Shown here: positions 1-7,371 of the stretch, in pieces
Layout of the letters: the number at the start of each line of letters is the position of its first letter
Numbering within the stretch: position 1 is the stretch's first letter
Source: an uncultured bacterium
GTDB lineage: Bacteria; Verrucomicrobiota; Kiritimatiellia; CAIVKH01
DNA: 36,140 nucleotides
Assembly (NCBI GenBank): GCA_903906425.1
Contig: CAIVKH010000170.1
Location: 1 to 36,140 of the forward strand
Direction of reading: 5' to 3'
Position numbers and translations under genes: made by a program
Notes under the pieces: generated by a model
The model's input: the letters and a program-made list of their open reading frames with translations, nothing else
What the model was told of the DNA's origin: nothing
The model's database searches: none

Positions 1-291
1 GCCGGCGCGAACCAGCTCGATGCGACGATCAACGGCCTCGGCCGCGGAGCTGGCAACTGCCAGATGGAACTGCTGCTCGGCTTCCTGAAAAATCCGAAGT
101 TCAAATTGCGTCCGATTCTCGAAGCGATCCGCGATCATTTCGTTCCGCTCTCGAAACAGATCGAGTGGGGCTACAATTTGCAATACATGATCAGCGGCCT
201 GCTCAACCAGCATCCGCGCGAGGCGATCGAGTGGCTCGAAGGTCAGAAGCGCGACGACTTCGTCGCGTTTTATGATTACATGATGGAATAG
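1..291 (+). CDS. C-terminal part of an HMGL/DRE-TIM-type aldolase domain protein (5' end outside window)
   Basis: Frame 1 is open from the first base to a TAG at 289-291, so the gene starts upstream of the window and about 96 residues are visible. The first residues read AGANQLDATINGLGRGAGNC. The D-T-x-x-GLGRGAGN pattern is the C-terminal signature of the HMG-CoA lyase / 4-hydroxy-2-oxovalerate aldolase TIM-barrel family, where it closes the barrel near the metal site. The tail (WGYNLQYMISGLLNQHP) matches my memory of 'aldolase catalytic domain-containing' proteins found in bacterial surface-sugar or amino-acid clusters. The substrate cannot be told from this fragment. The gene runs in the same direction as the small gene 35 bp downstream. 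I am confident of the family and not of the reaction. Confidence 0.8.
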   Translation, partial: AGANQLDATINGLGRGAGNCQMELLLGFLKNPKFKLRPILEAIRDHFVPLSKQIEWGYNLQYMISGLLNQHPREAIEWLEGQKRDDFVAFYDYMME

Positions 292-326
292 GCGGGCCGC
301 GCGTTTCATCGCGCCGCGAGGCCATC

Positions 327-560
327 ATGACGGAGAACAAATACGGCTGGCATGGATTGAAAATGCCGCTGCTGCATCCCGGCGATCCGGACTATTGCGA
401 ATTCGGCTGCCCCATTTGCGTGGCCGCGCGCAAGGGCAACAAGGCCGCGAAAGTCTTCCAGAAAATCGAAACGCTGGTGACGTTTGGCGGCTGCTGGTGG
501 GGCCGCGCACGCAAACGCAAATACGGCGTCGAACCGGACCAGCCCTTGCCGGCAAAATGA
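327..560 (+). CDS. Small Cys-containing hypothetical protein, 77 aa
   Basis: The ATG at 327 follows a weak GCGAGG sequence, and the gene lies 35 bp after the aldolase-like stop on the same strand, so the two may be co-transcribed. The protein has the cluster CEFGCPIC (Cys 24, 28 and 31) and a further Cys-Trp-Trp near residue 51, with a basic C-terminus. The Cys spacing could suit a zinc or Fe-S site, but I do not recognise a family. Antisense frames are also open here, as is common in GC-rich DNA. The call rests on position, orientation and a protein-like composition, and no function is proposed. Confidence 0.5.
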   Translation: MTENKYGWHGLKMPLLHPGDPDYCEFGCPICVAARKGNKAAKVFQKIETLVTFGGCWWGRARKRKYGVEPDQPLPAK

Positions 561-589
561 GAGAAGAACAGGTCGCCGCCGCCGCAAAT

Positions 590-636
590 TTCCAATGATT
601 GGAAACTTGCCGCTGCCAGTTCTCCAATCATTGGAA
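590..636. repeat. Phased palindrome locus 1: two TTCCAATSATTGGAA units, centres 597 and 629
   Basis: Copy 1 (590-604) is a perfect TTCCAATGATTGGAA. Copy 2 (622-636) has C in place of the first T and a central C. The centres are exactly 32 bp apart, with a GC-rich 17-bp spacer. The locus lies in the 193-bp gap between the 77-aa gene and the GGDEF regulator gene, both on the + strand. The rest of this gap shows no gene. Confidence 0.9.
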
Positions 637-753
637 AGCCGCGGTCGCGGGCCGAAGACGGGCGTTTCTGCGCGGGGTTGTTTTCATTGATATGCGATGG
701 ATGTTTCAATATCGTGCCACCGTTTCCAGCCACACAGGAAGCGAGAAAATTTG

Positions 754-2772
754 ATGACCGCAGAGCAGCAGAAATGGATTCGCAGCGAGTTGGGGCCGCG
801 CATCGACGCACTGGAGATCGCGCTCAATACGATGGACCCGACGAACGCCGAGTCCATCGCGAATGTGCGTACGCTGCTGCAAATCCTGCACGCGGCCAGC
901 CGCGTCGTCGGCCTGACGGAAATCACCAACTCGGCGGGGCTGGCGGGCAGCGCGAGCGATGGCGAGCTTAAAGGCCGCGTGACGGGGCTGATTCAGATGC
1001 TGCGAGAGCATGGCCGCAAATTGCCCGGCGCGGCAACGGCGATCCTGCTGATCGGGACGGACCAGATCGTGATGCTGGAACTGGAGGCGCGGCTGAAACC
1101 GTCGGGCCGCGAGATCGTGAAGGTGCCGGGCGCGAAGGAGGCGGAGGCGGCGCTGCGCGAAAAGGAAATTATTTTCATCGTCGCCGATCTGTTCTTGCCG
1201 GACCAGGACGTGCGGCAGTTTATTTCGAGCCTGCGGTGCCGGCCCTTGACGGCGTCAGTGCCAATCATCGTGGTGACATCAAAGATCGCGGCGGAAGAGG
1301 CGAACCTCGCGGACCTGCTGCCGGATGTGGACGGGTTTTTCGGCAAGCCGCTGAATTTCGACCAGGTTCAAAGCTCCATCGAGCAGCGCCTGCGGCGCGC
1401 GCACGAGCGCATCCGCGCGGCGCATCGCGATCCGCTCACCGGGCTGCTGAACCGCGCGGCGTTCGGCGAATATTTTGAGCGGGCGATGACGCACCATCGC
1501 GAAACCAGGGAGCCGATCGCGATCGCGGTGATGAAGATAGATCGCTACCAGCAGATCTGCGACCAGCACGGCGTGCAGACCGGCGAGAAGATGCTGCGGC
1601 ATTTCGGCAACGTGCTCTCACGCTACTTCCGCGCCACGGATGTCGTCGCGCGCTGGGGCGGCTGCGAATTCATGGCGCTGTTTCCCGGCGAGGACAATCA
1701 CGGCGCATCGCGTGCGATGGAGCGCATCCGCGAGGCGCTGGCGCGCGAGCCGTTCACCTATCCGGACGGCATGAGCGAGGCGATCAAGATTTATGCGGGC
1801 GTCTCGGTGCTACCGGACCAGGAGAACATGGCCGTCGCCATTGACCAGGCCGACCGGCTCATGCACCAGGCCAAGGCCGAGGGCGGCGACCGCGTCGCAT
1901 CGCCGCTGACGCAGGCGCCGAAGCGCAAGGAGCGCGTCGTGCTGATCACGCCGAGCGACACGACTTCGAAGGTGCTTGATCACCTGCTGGTGAAGGAAGG
2001 TTTCGAACTGCAGACGTTCGCAAATATTGACGACGCAGTTTCGAAATATCTGGAATCCACCAAATGCCATCTGGTCATCGTGGACGACGCCGGCCAGGCC
2101 GCGGTTGATCTGACGTCGCTGCGAAAAATTCGGCTGCTGCCGCGGCAGAGCCGCACGCCGATCATCATGCTGGCTGCAAGCGAAACGTCCGCGGCGAAGG
2201 CGATCGAATGCGGCGCGAACAATTATGCGATGAAGCCGCTGGACCTGATGCAATTCATGAAGACCTGCCGCCGCCTGCTCACGCGCGGGCTCGGCGACGT
2301 GGCATCGGATGCGCAGGAAACGCTGCTGGCGATCAGCAACGACGTACACAGCCTCATCATTCTCGGCACCGCGCTGCAAAAACAAAGCGGCTTCACGGTG
2401 CTGCTCGCACGCGGAGCCGCCGACGGCGTCAGCCAGCTCGGCAAACGGCGGCCGGCCGTCGCGCTCATTGACATCAAGCCGCGCAGCAAAGACTGGCAGC
2501 CGCTGTTGGAGGCGCTGAGCGTTGTGAGGCCGACGCCGGCCATCGTGCTGGCGGTGGATGAGGAAGATATTCCCCTGGTCAAGGCCATCAAATCGCCGCC
2601 GATCAGGGGCATCGTCACCAAACCCCTGCAATCGCTCGCGCTCGCCAAGCAGGTGCAGGACATGTGCCGGATCATTCCGGCCGGCGCGTCCGGACGTCAG
2701 GAAACGGCTAACATTCTCAAGGAAGAAATGGAGCGCATCATGCAGATGCCAGCCGCGACTGCGGGTGCCTGA
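754..2772 (+). CDS. Multi-receiver response regulator with degenerate GGDEF domain (Hpt-like?-REC-GGDEF-REC-REC), 672 aa
   Basis: I chose the ATG at 754 over an earlier in-frame codon at 697 because AGGAAG (737-742) precedes it at normal spacing. Residues 1-90 are helical, with an Hpt-like patch around His46 (HAASRVVGL), which is only a suggestion. REC1 spans about 95-215 with Asp145 and Lys198. GGDEF spans about 220-385 and begins with RDPLTGLLNR. It keeps the RxxD inhibitory-site pattern (R293-D296), but the active motif is GGCEF (302-306), so the acidic third residue is replaced by Cys. REC2 (about 395-510) and REC3 (about 533-650) each keep the phospho-acceptor Asp and the Lys-Pro of the family. 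With the GGDEF acid missing, diguanylate cyclase activity is doubtful. The protein may sense c-di-GMP or serve as a phosphorelay hub. The M48 gene follows 14 bp later. Confidence 0.85.
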   Translation: MTAEQQKWIRSELGPRIDALEIALNTMDPTNAESIANVRTLLQILHAASRVVGLTEITNSAGLAGSASDGELKGRVTGLIQMLREHGRKLPGAATAILLIGTDQIVMLELEARLKPSGREIVKVPGAKEAEAALREKEIIFIVADLFLPDQDVRQFISSLRCRPLTASVPIIVVTSKIAAEEANLADLLPDVDGFFGKPLNFDQVQSSIEQRLRRAHERIRAAHRDPLTGLLNRAAFGEYFERAMTHHRETREPIAIAVMKIDRYQQICDQHGVQTGEKMLRHFGNVLSRYFRATDVVARWGGCEFMALFPGEDNHGASRAMERIREALAREPFTYPDGMSEAIKIYAGVSVLPDQENMAVAIDQADRLMHQAKAEGGDRVASPLTQAPKRKERVVLITPSDTTSKVLDHLLVKEGFELQTFANIDDAVSKYLESTKCHLVIVDDAGQAAVDLTSLRKIRLLPRQSRTPIIMLAASETSAAKAIECGANNYAMKPLDLMQFMKTCRRLLTRGLGDVASDAQETLLAISNDVHSLIILGTALQKQSGFTVLLARGAADGVSQLGKRRPAVALIDIKPRSKDWQPLLEALSVVRPTPAIVLAVDEEDIPLVKAIKSPPIRGIVTKPLQSLALAKQVQDMCRIIPAGASGRQETANILKEEMERIMQMPAATAGA

Positions 2773-2786
2773 CAGGGGCCTCGGGA

Positions 2787-3635
2787 ATGAAGCGTCTCAT
2801 TCACGTCATTTTTCAGGTCGCTGCGTTGATTTCTCTTTCCGGCTGCGCGACCAATCCGGCCACAGGCCGCAAAGTCTTCGATTATTATTCGTGGGACGAG
2901 GAAGTCAAAATCGGCCAGCAGACGCTCTCCGTCAACGAACAGCAGATGCACAAGTCTGGCGTGCCGGTCAACCGCGACACCGCGCGCGTCGCGCAAATTC
3001 AGGAAATCGTTCACCGCATCACCGCCGTCAGCGACAACCCGCAGCTTCCCTACAACGTCACGCTGTTCCAGACCAACATTGTCAACGCCGCCGCCGCGCC
3101 CGGCGGTTCCATGATGGTTTTTCAGGGCCTCTACGACCCGAAGGTCGGACTGGTCGCCGACAATGACGAAATGGCCGCCGTGCTCGGCCACGAAATCGCG
3201 CACGTCAACTGCCGCCACGTCACGCGGCAGATCTGCATCGCGACATCGTTTGGCGCAGCAACGGAAGTCGGCGCGGAAATTCTCGCGCGGAAAAATCACC
3301 AGCAGGTCGCGTGGGCCTTGCGCGGCGTCTTCGCCGCGGGCACCACGCTGCTCATCCCCGCCTACGGCCGCCACGAGGAAGCCGAGGCCGACCACCTCGG
3401 CACGCTCTACATGGCCCGCGCCGGCTACGACCCGCGCGCTGCCGTCCGCATCTGGAAACGCGCCATGGAACAGGCCGGCGGAAAACACGACTCGACGAGC
3501 ATCTTCGCGACCCATCCCTCCGACAAGGCCCGCTACGAAGCGCTCCTTAGATTGCTGCCCGACGCGATGGAAGAATATCGCAAAACCACCGGCCACTACC
3601 CTCCCGGCTACGACCCCGCCCATCCCGCGCCGTGA
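2787..3635 (+). CDS. M48-family zinc metalloprotease, lipoprotein, 282 aa
   Basis: A signal peptide ends in the lipobox LSGC with Cys20, so the mature protein should be lipid-anchored in the cell envelope. The zinc-protease motif HEIAH (135-139) and the third ligand region HEEAEAD (196-202) are the hallmarks of the M48 (Ste24/HtpX/BepA/LoiP) family. No extra TPR domain follows, so it resembles the short LoiP-like type more than BepA. Such proteases degrade or mature misassembled outer-membrane proteins. It begins 14 bp after the GGDEF regulator gene and may share its transcript. The C-terminus is Pro-rich. Confidence 0.9.
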   Translation: MKRLIHVIFQVAALISLSGCATNPATGRKVFDYYSWDEEVKIGQQTLSVNEQQMHKSGVPVNRDTARVAQIQEIVHRITAVSDNPQLPYNVTLFQTNIVNAAAAPGGSMMVFQGLYDPKVGLVADNDEMAAVLGHEIAHVNCRHVTRQICIATSFGAATEVGAEILARKNHQQVAWALRGVFAAGTTLLIPAYGRHEEAEADHLGTLYMARAGYDPRAAVRIWKRAMEQAGGKHDSTSIFATHPSDKARYEALLRLLPDAMEEYRKTTGHYPPGYDPAHPAP

Positions 3636-3651
3636 ATTTTCCAACCGTGTT

Positions 3652-3763
3652 TTCCAATGATTGGAAGCCGGCGTCGCGGTCATTTCCAATCATTGGAAAA
3701 GTCCGAACCGCAATCTGCCAATGATTGGAAAAAGCCGGTGGCGTAAGCTTCCAATCATTGGAG
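3652..3763. repeat. Phased palindrome locus 2: four units, centres 3659, 3691, 3723, 3756
   Basis: Four copies of the TTCCAATSATTGGAA family occur with centre spacing 32, 32 and 33 bp. Central bases alternate G, C, G, C on the + strand. Copy 3 begins TG in place of TT, and copy 4 ends GGAG. Spacers are 17-18 bp and GC-rich. The locus fills the gap after the M48 protease gene and before the DUF362 gene. An AT-rich stretch (about 3810-3845) then leads up to the DUF362 ribosome binding site. Confidence 0.92.
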
Positions 3764-3863
3764 ACGCCGGTGGCGCTTGCGTGAAAGCGATGCTGGATTT
3801 CTGGTCGGCTTTTATGTTTATATCTAACCGCATTTTTGAAATTTGAACGAAAGGATTCGAACC

Positions 3864-4817
3864 ATGAACGAGAAATATTTCGACGGACATCTCACCGGCT
3901 CCGCATTCAGCCGCCGCCAGTTCATCAGCCGCGTCGGCGCGTTGTCGGCAGGCGCGCTGGCTGCACCGGCGATTTTCCAGATCGCGCCGCGCGCAATGGC
4001 CGCGCCGCCTGCGCAGTCGCTGCTTTCTGTCGCGAAGGGCACGGACTACGAGGCGCTGCTTTCGAAGGCGCTGGAGCCGCTCGGCGGGCTGCCGTTCATC
4101 AAGAAGGGCGCGAAAGTTTTGGTGAAGCCGAACATCGGCTGGGACCGCACGCCGGAGCAGGGTGCCAATACGCATCCGGTGCTCGTCATGGCGATGGTCA
4201 AGCTGTGCCTCGCGGCCGGCGCGGGCAAGGTCATGGTTTTCGACCGTACCTGCAACGACTGCCGGCGCACCTACGTGACCAGCGGCATCCAGAAGGCCGT
4301 CGAATCCATCGGCGATGCGCGTGTGAGCTGCACGTTCGTGGATGAGCGGAAATATGTGCCGGTGAAAATCAAGAAGGGCGTGGCCGTCACCGAATGGGAA
4401 TTTTACAAGGACGCGCTGGATGCGGATTGTTACATCAACATGCCCGTTGCCAAGCATCACGTCCTCGCGAAACTCACGATCGGGCTCAAGAACATCATGG
4501 GTGTCATCGGCGGCAAACGCGGCAACATCCACCAGTCGCTCGACCAGAAGATCGCCGACCTGAACACGGTCATGATGCCCGCGCTGACCGTCGTGGACGC
4601 GACGCGCATTCTGCTGCGAAACGGCCCCACCGGCGGGAAGCTCGATGACGTGAAGGTACTGCACACGCTGGCCGTCTCCACCGACACCGTCGCCGCGGAC
4701 GCATACGCCACGACGCTGTTCGACATGAAGCCCGACGAACTCGGGAGCACGCGTTGCGCCGCCGCGATGGGCCTCGGCGAAATGGACCTCAACAAGGTCA
4801 AGATCGTCAAAGTCTGA
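3864..4817 (+). CDS. Tat-exported DUF362 domain protein, 317 aa
   Basis: The ATG at 3864 has AAGGA 8 bp upstream; an in-frame TTG at 3843 is less likely. The N-terminus carries a twin-arginine signal (SRRQFI, Arg17-Arg18), a hydrophobic stretch and an AMA|A-type cleavage site near residue 47, so the protein is probably exported folded. The body has features I associate with DUF362: KVLVKPNIGWD near the start, a NMPVAKHH segment, and a GLKNIMG loop. Many DUF362 proteins are fused to or paired with 4Fe-4S ferredoxins, and here a polyferredoxin gene starts 21 bp downstream. That suggests an extracytoplasmic redox pair. The biochemical role of DUF362 is not established. Confidence 0.85.
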   Translation: MNEKYFDGHLTGSAFSRRQFISRVGALSAGALAAPAIFQIAPRAMAAPPAQSLLSVAKGTDYEALLSKALEPLGGLPFIKKGAKVLVKPNIGWDRTPEQGANTHPVLVMAMVKLCLAAGAGKVMVFDRTCNDCRRTYVTSGIQKAVESIGDARVSCTFVDERKYVPVKIKKGVAVTEWEFYKDALDADCYINMPVAKHHVLAKLTIGLKNIMGVIGGKRGNIHQSLDQKIADLNTVMMPALTVVDATRILLRNGPTGGKLDDVKVLHTLAVSTDTVAADAYATTLFDMKPDELGSTRCAAAMGLGEMDLNKVKIVKV

Positions 4818-4838
4818 CGCGGGCAACCGGGCCGGTTC

Positions 4839-6476
4839 ATGGATCAACCTGCGAAAAAGGCACGCGGCCGCGCGCCGTGGAAATGGCTGCGGCGTGCCGC
4901 GCAGCTTGTGTTTCTCTTCGCCTTTCTCTGGCTCTTCCGCAAGACCGAGAGCGATGGCATCAGCGATATCCAAATCGCCGCGAACCTGCTTTTCCGCCTC
5001 GATCCGCTGGTGGGCGCGACGGCCATTCTCGCCGGCAAACAAATCATCGCGTTGCTCTGGCCCGCGCTCATCACCATTGCGCTGACGCTCGTGCTCGGCC
5101 GGTTTTTCTGCGGCTGGGTTTGTCCGCTCGGCACGCTGCTCGACGCGACGCATCGCCTGCTGCCAAAGCGCGACACGCCGCCGCGCCCGCGCTGGCGCGT
5201 TGCGAAATTCTTTCTGCTCGGCCTCGTGCTCGTGAGCGCGCTGTGCGGCCTGCAATTGATCGGCTACATCAATCCGTTCTCGATCCTCGTTCGCGGTATG
5301 GCCGTGGCCGTTGATCCGTGGCTCAGCCGCGGCGTCACTGCGCCCTTCACGTGGCTCTACAGGCACGCGCCGGAATCCGTGACCGGCGTCAGCGAGCCGG
5401 TCTATGAATTCCTTAAAAATCACGCGCTGCCGTTCCAGCAAAATGCGTTCGTCTGGTCCGGCGTATCGTTCGCGATCCTCGCCGCGGTGTTCGCGCTGGA
5501 ACTTGTCGAGCGCCGTTTCTGGTGCCGCAATCTCTGCCCCAGTGGCGCGCTGATGGGTATGCTGGCGCGGCTCTCGCTGCTGCGCCGACTTCCGCCGCGC
5601 GTCTGCGGCAACTGCAAAGCCACTGCCGCCTGCGACGAGTTCTGTCGGATGGGTGCATTCAACGAAGAGAAAAAGTTCATCCCGGAATCGTGCAACCTCT
5701 GCATGGATTGCCAGAGCGATTGCCCGTCGCGCGTCTCACGATTCGGTTTCAAGAAATCCACCTCCGCGCCCGCGCCGATGGAACCATCGCGGAGGCTTTT
5801 CATCGCATCGCTGGCTGCGGGCATTGCGGTTCCGGTGGTTGCGCGCGTGACGGGCGGCGGAAATCGTCTGCCCGCTGATTTCATCCGGCCACCTGGCGCG
5901 CGCGACGAACAAGATTTTCTGAATCTTTGCGTGCGCTGCGGCGAGTGCATGAAGGCTTGCACGACCAACGCGCTGCAGCCGGTGCTTTTTGAAAGCGGCC
6001 TGCAAGGCGCGTTCTCGCCGCGGCTCATGGCACGGCTCGGATATTGCGAATACAACTGCACGCTCTGCGGCCAGGTCTGCCCGACCGGCGCGATCCGCCG
6101 GCTGCAGGTTGCCGAAAAACAAAAGTTTGTCATGGGCAAGGCCGTTTTCGACAAAGACCGCTGCATTCCCTTCGCCACCGGCGAATCGTGCATCACTTGC
6201 GAGGAGCATTGCCCGCTGCCGGAAAAAGCGATCCTTTTCCGCGAGACGGAAACCGTCGTCAAGAAGACCGGCCAGCGCGCGAAAGTGAAGCAACCGTTCA
6301 CCGTTCTGAGCCTCTGCATCGGCTGCGGCACCTGCGAGACGAAGTGCCCGCTCGAAGGCAATCGTGGCGTCCGCGTCGAGCGCGAAGAAACCGTCCCGCC
6401 CGCCGTGAAAAAAGAATATTCGGAATTGCAACGAACCAACCCGCGGCCCGTCGCCCCGTCATCTGCCGGTTACTGA
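4839..6476 (+). CDS. Membrane polyferredoxin: NapH-like part fused to a NapG-like part, 545 aa
   Basis: The N-terminal half has several membrane segments and the two membrane-ferredoxin motifs CGWVCPLG (91-98) and CRNLCPSG (229-236), as in NapH/CcoG-like quinol-side proteins. A first 4Fe-4S group lies at about 285-295. A second hydrophobic segment at 317-337 begins PSRRLFIASL, which looks like a Tat signal (Arg318-Arg319) lying inside the protein. It is followed by further clusters near 364-374, 403-414, 451-458 and 493-503, arranged as in NapG/MauM ferredoxins. It therefore reads as NapH and NapG in one chain. No NapA or other Nap genes are near. It probably passes electrons from the quinone pool to an exported partner, plausibly the DUF362 protein 21 bp upstream. 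Confidence 0.85.
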   Translation: MDQPAKKARGRAPWKWLRRAAQLVFLFAFLWLFRKTESDGISDIQIAANLLFRLDPLVGATAILAGKQIIALLWPALITIALTLVLGRFFCGWVCPLGTLLDATHRLLPKRDTPPRPRWRVAKFFLLGLVLVSALCGLQLIGYINPFSILVRGMAVAVDPWLSRGVTAPFTWLYRHAPESVTGVSEPVYEFLKNHALPFQQNAFVWSGVSFAILAAVFALELVERRFWCRNLCPSGALMGMLARLSLLRRLPPRVCGNCKATAACDEFCRMGAFNEEKKFIPESCNLCMDCQSDCPSRVSRFGFKKSTSAPAPMEPSRRLFIASLAAGIAVPVVARVTGGGNRLPADFIRPPGARDEQDFLNLCVRCGECMKACTTNALQPVLFESGLQGAFSPRLMARLGYCEYNCTLCGQVCPTGAIRRLQVAEKQKFVMGKAVFDKDRCIPFATGESCITCEEHCPLPEKAILFRETETVVKKTGQRAKVKQPFTVLSLCIGCGTCETKCPLEGNRGVRVEREETVPPAVKKEYSELQRTNPRPVAPSSAGY

Positions 6477-6520
6477 CCCGCAAAGCGGACCATCGAAATC
6501 GAAATCGTCGCGCCGGCATT

Positions 6521-6568
6521 TTTCAATGATTGGAGATTTGAGCGGCCGATGAATTCCAATCATTGGAG
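6521..6568. repeat. Phased palindrome locus 3: two units, centres 6528 and 6561
   Basis: Copy 1 (6521-6535) reads TTTCAATGATTGGAG and copy 2 (6554-6568) TTCCAATCATTGGAG. The centres are 33 bp apart. Both have outer-base changes, so this is the most degenerate pair. It lies between the polyferredoxin stop on the + strand and the tRNA-Phe gene on the - strand, that is, where two transcripts converge. No T-rich tract follows. Confidence 0.85.
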
Positions 6569-6665
6569 AATCCGCCGCCGGGATTTCGGATCATCGTCGA
6601 TTCGCGCGGGAGAGACGAATTGCCGACGATGATAGAGACCGTGATATTTCGGGGGGAACATACGA

Positions 6666-6741
<76 letters not shown>

Positions 6742-6798
6742 AGTAGGAAAAACGGCGCGCAGTTTACGAATTCACGCGTGCATGTCTAGCGCGAAGGT

Positions 6799-7371
6799 TC
6801 AATTTCCTCCGGGAGATTCCTGCGGCGCCTGAACCACCGGTGGCTGCTCTTTCGATTTCTTCGGCGGAATACCGAGCAGGGTGTTGACCTCAGCCTGGAC
6901 GGCTTCGAGTTCGTTGAGCTTCAAATCGGGATCGGGGATGGTGAAAATTTCGCCGGTCTTTTTGTGTTCGTAAATTCGAATCCGGCTGCCGTCTTCGCGC
7001 TTCTGAACATCTTTTTCCGCGAGGATGCGTTTGCGTTCGAGCATGACGGCGAGGATGTAAATGACGCTCAATTTTGAATAGTCGTCCTTGGCCATGAATT
7101 CGCGAAGGAGCGCTTCGACTGTTCCCTTTTTCAGCGGATCCTCGGGCTTCGCTGGCGGGGCGTGATAAACACCTTTCCAATGGCTGATCGCGTCTTTGCG
7201 CGTTTCGTCGGTCCAGCCGGCTTCGCTGTAGTCGGCGCGGACGAAGCCTTCGGGCGAAACGGAGAGTTTTGAAATAATTGCCTGGCCGTCGGTGAAAGGC
7301 TGGCCGGTGGCGGCGCAGATCTTTCCGCAAACTTGAATATTCCATTCCTGATTTTGTGCGGGAGTTGTCAT
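6799..7371 (-). CDS. Uncharacterised PVC-type small protein with N-terminal Cys pair, 190 aa
   Basis: The ATG at 7371 overlaps the TGA of the upstream TPR gene as ATGA, which indicates translational coupling and makes a start at 7383 less likely. The N-terminus has VCGKICAATGQPF (a Cys-x3-Cys pair). This is followed by a conserved-looking DYSEAGW segment, a leucine-rich helical stretch ending in RKR, and a segment with IYEHKKTGEIF and IPDPDL. From memory this order resembles an uncharacterised family in Planctomycetes and Verrucomicrobia whose N-terminus looks like half a zinc ribbon. No function is known to me. Its tight link to the ExbB-ExbD-TPR genes suggests an envelope-related role. Confidence 0.7.
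   Translation of the reverse strand: MTTPAQNQEWNIQVCGKICAATGQPFTDGQAIISKLSVSPEGFVRADYSEAGWTDETRKDAISHWKGVYHAPPAKPEDPLKKGTVEALLREFMAKDDYSKLSVIYILAVMLERKRILAEKDVQKREDGSRIRIYEHKKTGEIFTIPDPDLKLNELEAVQAEVNTLLGIPPKKSKEQPPVVQAPQESPGGN

Noticed and set aside
697..753. Upstream extension of the GGDEF gene from 697
   Set aside because: The added 19 residues (including CHRFQPHRKR) have no family likeness, and the ATG at 754 has the better ribosome binding site.
3690..5441. Long - strand open frame (583 codons) opposite the DUF362 and polyferredoxin genes
   Set aside because: Composition is Arg/His/Glu-rich with no domain, and it runs through palindrome locus 2. The + strand genes explain the region.
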